Assembly: GCA_012523185.1 (NCBI GenBank)
Contig: JAAYIY010000040.1
Location: 1 to 64,000 of the forward strand
Length of the DNA stretch: 64,000 bases
Origin: Clostridiales bacterium
GTDB lineage: Bacteria; Bacillota; Clostridia; Oscillospirales; Acutalibacteraceae
Direction: 5' to 3'
Shown: positions 61,688 through 64,000 of the stretch, piece by piece
Layout of the letters: each line of letters opens with the position of its first letter
Numbering within the stretch: the stretch's first letter is position 1
Notes under the pieces: model-generated
The model's database searches: none
What the model was told of the DNA's origin: nothing
What the model saw: the letters and a program-made list of their open reading frames with translations, nothing else
Position numbers and translations under genes: made by a program

Positions 61688-64000
61688 TCAGTTGAAACCA
61701 AACTTGTTTTCAAGCGGCAAATATACGGAAGCCTTGAACAAGTCGCCGTCTATGGATATGACAAGCTTGCCGTTTTGCAGGCTGCATAAATTTTCAGCTA
61801 TCGACAGCCCAAGCCCGTTGCCGTCGTTTGTCCTTGACTTGTCGCCCCTGACAAACCTTTCGAGAAGCTCCTCAGGCGATATATTGAGCGGCTCTCTTGA
61901 AATGTTTTTAACCTCGAAAAGACCGTAATCTCCGCTGCTCGAAACCGTGATATAAACTCTGCTGCCATGCACCGAATATTTACCCGCGTTATTAAGCAGA
62001 TTGTCAATTATGCGGAAAGTCTTTTGACTGTCGGCAAAAATTACAGGCGGTTCTTTTGGCTCGCTTAGGCGTATTTCAAGTTCGTTTTCCTCAAACTGCT
62101 CGTTCATTTCGCCGATTGCCTGAACAGCAAGCTCCGTAAGATTTACGCTGACGGGATTGAGCGACACATTCCCGGTCGAGATTTTTGACGCCTCTATAAG
62201 GTCTTCAATCAAAAGCTTCAGCTTTGTTGACTTTTCTTCAAGAACATTAATATAACCAATTGCCGTTTTATCTGAAATATCGCATTTTTTAAGCAGGTCA
62301 ACATATGAGATAACGGCAGTAAGCGGCGTCTTTAAGTCATGAGAAACATTCGTGATAAGCTCCGTCTTTGTCCGCTCATCCTTCACAGCTTTTTCTATTG
62401 CGGCTTTAAGCTCGTCTTGCTTAAGCTCTATATTGCCCGCAAGTGACTTTAACGATTCGGGCATCTTTGGGTCATTGGGGATTTTTGAGCTTTCCAAGCC
62501 CGCCGCCTTTATTATTTCATCAAGATATTTGTAATACCGCAGGCTTTTCCAAAGCGCGAAAGCGTTAACTGACGCGATTAACAAAAAGCCGAGCATGAAA
62601 ACCCCGTGGCCCGCGGCAAGCATCAAGGCGGATATGATGTTGACAAGCAAATATAAGACAAAGAAAGCAATGACAGTCCGCCTTGTCTTTTTTGAGTCGC
62701 GCGACAAAACATACCGAAGCTTTTTAAACGCGGCCGACAACAGGCGAAAGCACCTTTTAAAGGCACGAAATAATAACAACACCAGCTTTACGACAACGAA
62801 GCCTTTAAAGTATGGTTTGCCCGCCTTAACCGTGCGGACAACAGACGCAAGCCACTCGGTTATAATCATCCAAACTGCCGCAATAAGTGCGGCTACGCCG
62901 ACAAGCGGCCATTTGGAGACTTCAAGCTCGGACCAAAGCCGCTCAATATAAATATGTGCGTTCCATGAGTAGCCTCTCGCAAAAGAAACTGTCATCTCCG
63001 CGACATATACAGCAAGGATAGCGAGCAGCACGCTTAATATTGCTGAAACGATAAGGTGAGCATCGCCCGGCACCCTGTCAATAAATGACAAAGAATGTCC
63101 CTCGATCCCGTTTTTGTGTCCGCAAAGGCAAAGGAGGACGATAAGAAGCAAGACGGCGGCAGCAAGGGATATGGCGGCTGTGATGATTTTCCTGCTTGCG
63201 TTTCCGCCTGTGTTGCCGCTGTGGTAACGGCTGAGGGAATAATACATATCGCCTTCTGCAAGCGGGTTTTCAATGTATGCCATCAAAGTAATCTCTTTGC
63301 TGCCTATGGATGACGACAAAATGTTTTTAATGCTGTAGCCGTCTGTTGAATCTTTGTCGGCAAAGCCGTTTGTCTCTAATTCGCCGCCCTCGTAAAGCAT
63401 GAAGCATTCGCGATTTTTAATGTCTGACAAAGCTTTTTCAGCATCGTCAATGTTTGACGCCAAAACACTTCCCGAAGCGCCAAAAGCGGCATATTTAAAG
63501 TTGACGCTTTTTTCAAGGTAAAAAAGAGCATAATTTTTTTGGTCACGGATAGAGGAAGTGAAGTTATCCCTGCCTTGGTCGTAGTATGCGGCAATAGCAT
63601 TAAGCGATCCGGATTCGCTTTTGTCATAAGTTATGCTGCCGTTCATGCCCCAGTAAAATGTGTCGCCGTTTGAAAGCTCAAAGCTGCTGTCAAATCTGAA
63701 ATACTGCTCCACAAAAGCCTGATTGCGCACAAGTCCCTCATACTCAAGGAAACCGATACCCGACGTTTTCTTTAAAATGCTTTGCGCAATCTGTACGTTT
63801 TTTGGAGCAAAGCTGTCCACCTCGATGGATTGATAGGTTTGTGTGCCGGACGTTTCCGACACGTGCTGCTCCGCGGTGTACAGCTCGGAAAACGTGGTGG
63901 CAGCATCTTTGGAGGCAGTTGCTGTGTTCGTATCCGGCACGGAAAACGTGGTGGCGGCATCTCCGGAGGCAGCTGTTGTGTTCGTGTTCGGCTCGGCGAC
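61688..64000 (-). CDS. Membrane sensor histidine kinase (5' end cut by window edge)
   Basis: The frame is open to base 64000 without an evident signal peptide or first membrane segment, so the gene starts beyond the window. The visible 770 residues contain an extracellular part with two copies of an 18-residue Thr/Ala repeat (54-base repeat at 63887-63994), then four to six membrane spans (among them IITAAISLAAAVLLLIVLL), a HisKA domain with the phosphoacceptor VSHDLKTPLTAVISY (His about 534 counting from 63940) and a HATPase domain with NLLNNAGKYS and GNGLGLSI. It phosphorylates a response regulator, probably encoded upstream outside the window. The signal is unknown. Confidence 0.92.
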   Translation of the reverse strand, partial: VAEPNTNTTAASGDAATTFSVPDTNTATASKDAATTFSELYTAEQHVSETSGTQTYQSIEVDSFAPKNVQIAQSILKKTSGIGFLEYEGLVRNQAFVEQYFRFDSSFELSNGDTFYWGMNGSITYDKSESGSLNAIAAYYDQGRDNFTSSIRDQKNYALFYLEKSVNFKYAAFGASGSVLASNIDDAEKALSDIKNRECFMLYEGGELETNGFADKDSTDGYSIKNILSSSIGSKEITLMAYIENPLAEGDMYYSLSRYHSGNTGGNASRKIITAAISLAAAVLLLIVLLCLCGHKNGIEGHSLSFIDRVPGDAHLIVSAILSVLLAILAVYVAEMTVSFARGYSWNAHIYIERLWSELEVSKWPLVGVAALIAAVWMIITEWLASVVRTVKAGKPYFKGFVVVKLVLLLFRAFKRCFRLLSAAFKKLRYVLSRDSKKTRRTVIAFFVLYLLVNIISALMLAAGHGVFMLGFLLIASVNAFALWKSLRYYKYLDEIIKAAGLESSKIPNDPKMPESLKSLAGNIELKQDELKAAIEKAVKDERTKTELITNVSHDLKTPLTAVISYVDLLKKCDISDKTAIGYINVLEEKSTKLKLLIEDLIEASKISTGNVSLNPVSVNLTELAVQAIGEMNEQFEENELEIRLSEPKEPPVIFADSQKTFRIIDNLLNNAGKYSVHGSRVYITVSSSGDYGLFEVKNISREPLNISPEELLERFVRGDKSRTNDGNGLGLSIAENLCSLQNGKLVISIDGDLFKASVYLPLENKFGFN
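63887..63994. repeat. Two tandem 54-base repeats in the histidine kinase
   Basis: Plus-strand copies at 63887-63940 and 63941-63994 both begin GGAAAACGTGGTGGC and differ at a few positions. They keep the reading frame and encode 18-residue Thr/Ala/Asp-rich units ending DAATTFS. More copies may lie beyond the window edge. Confidence 0.85.

Overview
The window looks like a gene-dense chromosomal segment of a low-GC-lineage Gram-positive (Clostridia, probably an Oscillospirales/Ruminococcaceae-type gut anaerobe). The support is the hprK-glk-murB-rapZ-whiA-dnaE-pfkA neighbourhood, a SpoVB-like flippase, AGGAGG-type ribosome binding sites with frequent TTG/GTG starts, T-box and cobalamin riboswitch control, a Clostridia-type single-chain PurL, and PyrK/PyrD type-B dihydroorotate dehydrogenase. 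The species cannot be named from the sequence. No rRNA, tRNA, CRISPR array or complete insertion sequence was seen.

Layout. 1-3.8 kb: an orphan amino-acid-type solute-binding lipoprotein, a SpoVB-like flippase and a metallophosphoesterase. 3.8-8.9 kb (minus): fba followed by an activated-sulfate cluster, cysC-cysQ fusion, cysD and cysN. No sulfate reduction genes are in view, which suggests PAPS made for sulfation. 9.0-24.6 kb (minus): one long nucleotide operon reading pyrK-pyrD-pyrF-pyrE-pyrB-pyrI-purE-[180-bp palindromic MITE]-purF-purM-purN-purO-AICAR transformylase-purD-purL, preceded by a leader with a candidate transcription attenuator and leader peptide. 24.7-25.0 kb: rpmB. 25.1-29.1 kb (plus): a cobalamin riboswitch controlling an ECF transporter whose two ATPases and membrane S component are one polypeptide. 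29.1-31.7 kb (minus): a MazF-like toxin without antitoxin, a lipoprotein and NAD(P)HX repair. 31.8-35.9 kb (plus): rfbA-rfbC-rfbD, a small winged-helix protein and glycerate kinase. 36.0-50.0 kb (plus): sugar acetyltransferase and the core block hprK-glk-murB-rapZ-whiA-dnaE-pfkA-pcrA, then a secreted lipase-like hydrolase. 50.0-52.9 kb: rodA (minus) and tsaE-tsaB-rpiB (plus). 53.0-58.4 kb (plus): a T-box leader followed by a LeuA-like protein that has lost its metal ligands, a fused TIM-barrel isomerase/acyl-CoA ligase, and a nucleotide-sugar epimerase. 58.4-64 kb: CAP-domain protein, Gfo/Idh oxidoreductase, flavodoxin-like protein, LOG protein, and a membrane histidine kinase cut by the window edge.

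The strongest leads for something undescribed are: the T-box-controlled locus at 53-57.4 kb (degenerate LeuA plus isomerase/ligase fusion); the pyr leader that resembles UTP-sensing pyrBI attenuation; the PurL glutaminase domain that lacks its nucleophilic cysteine; and the APS kinase/PAP phosphatase fusion.
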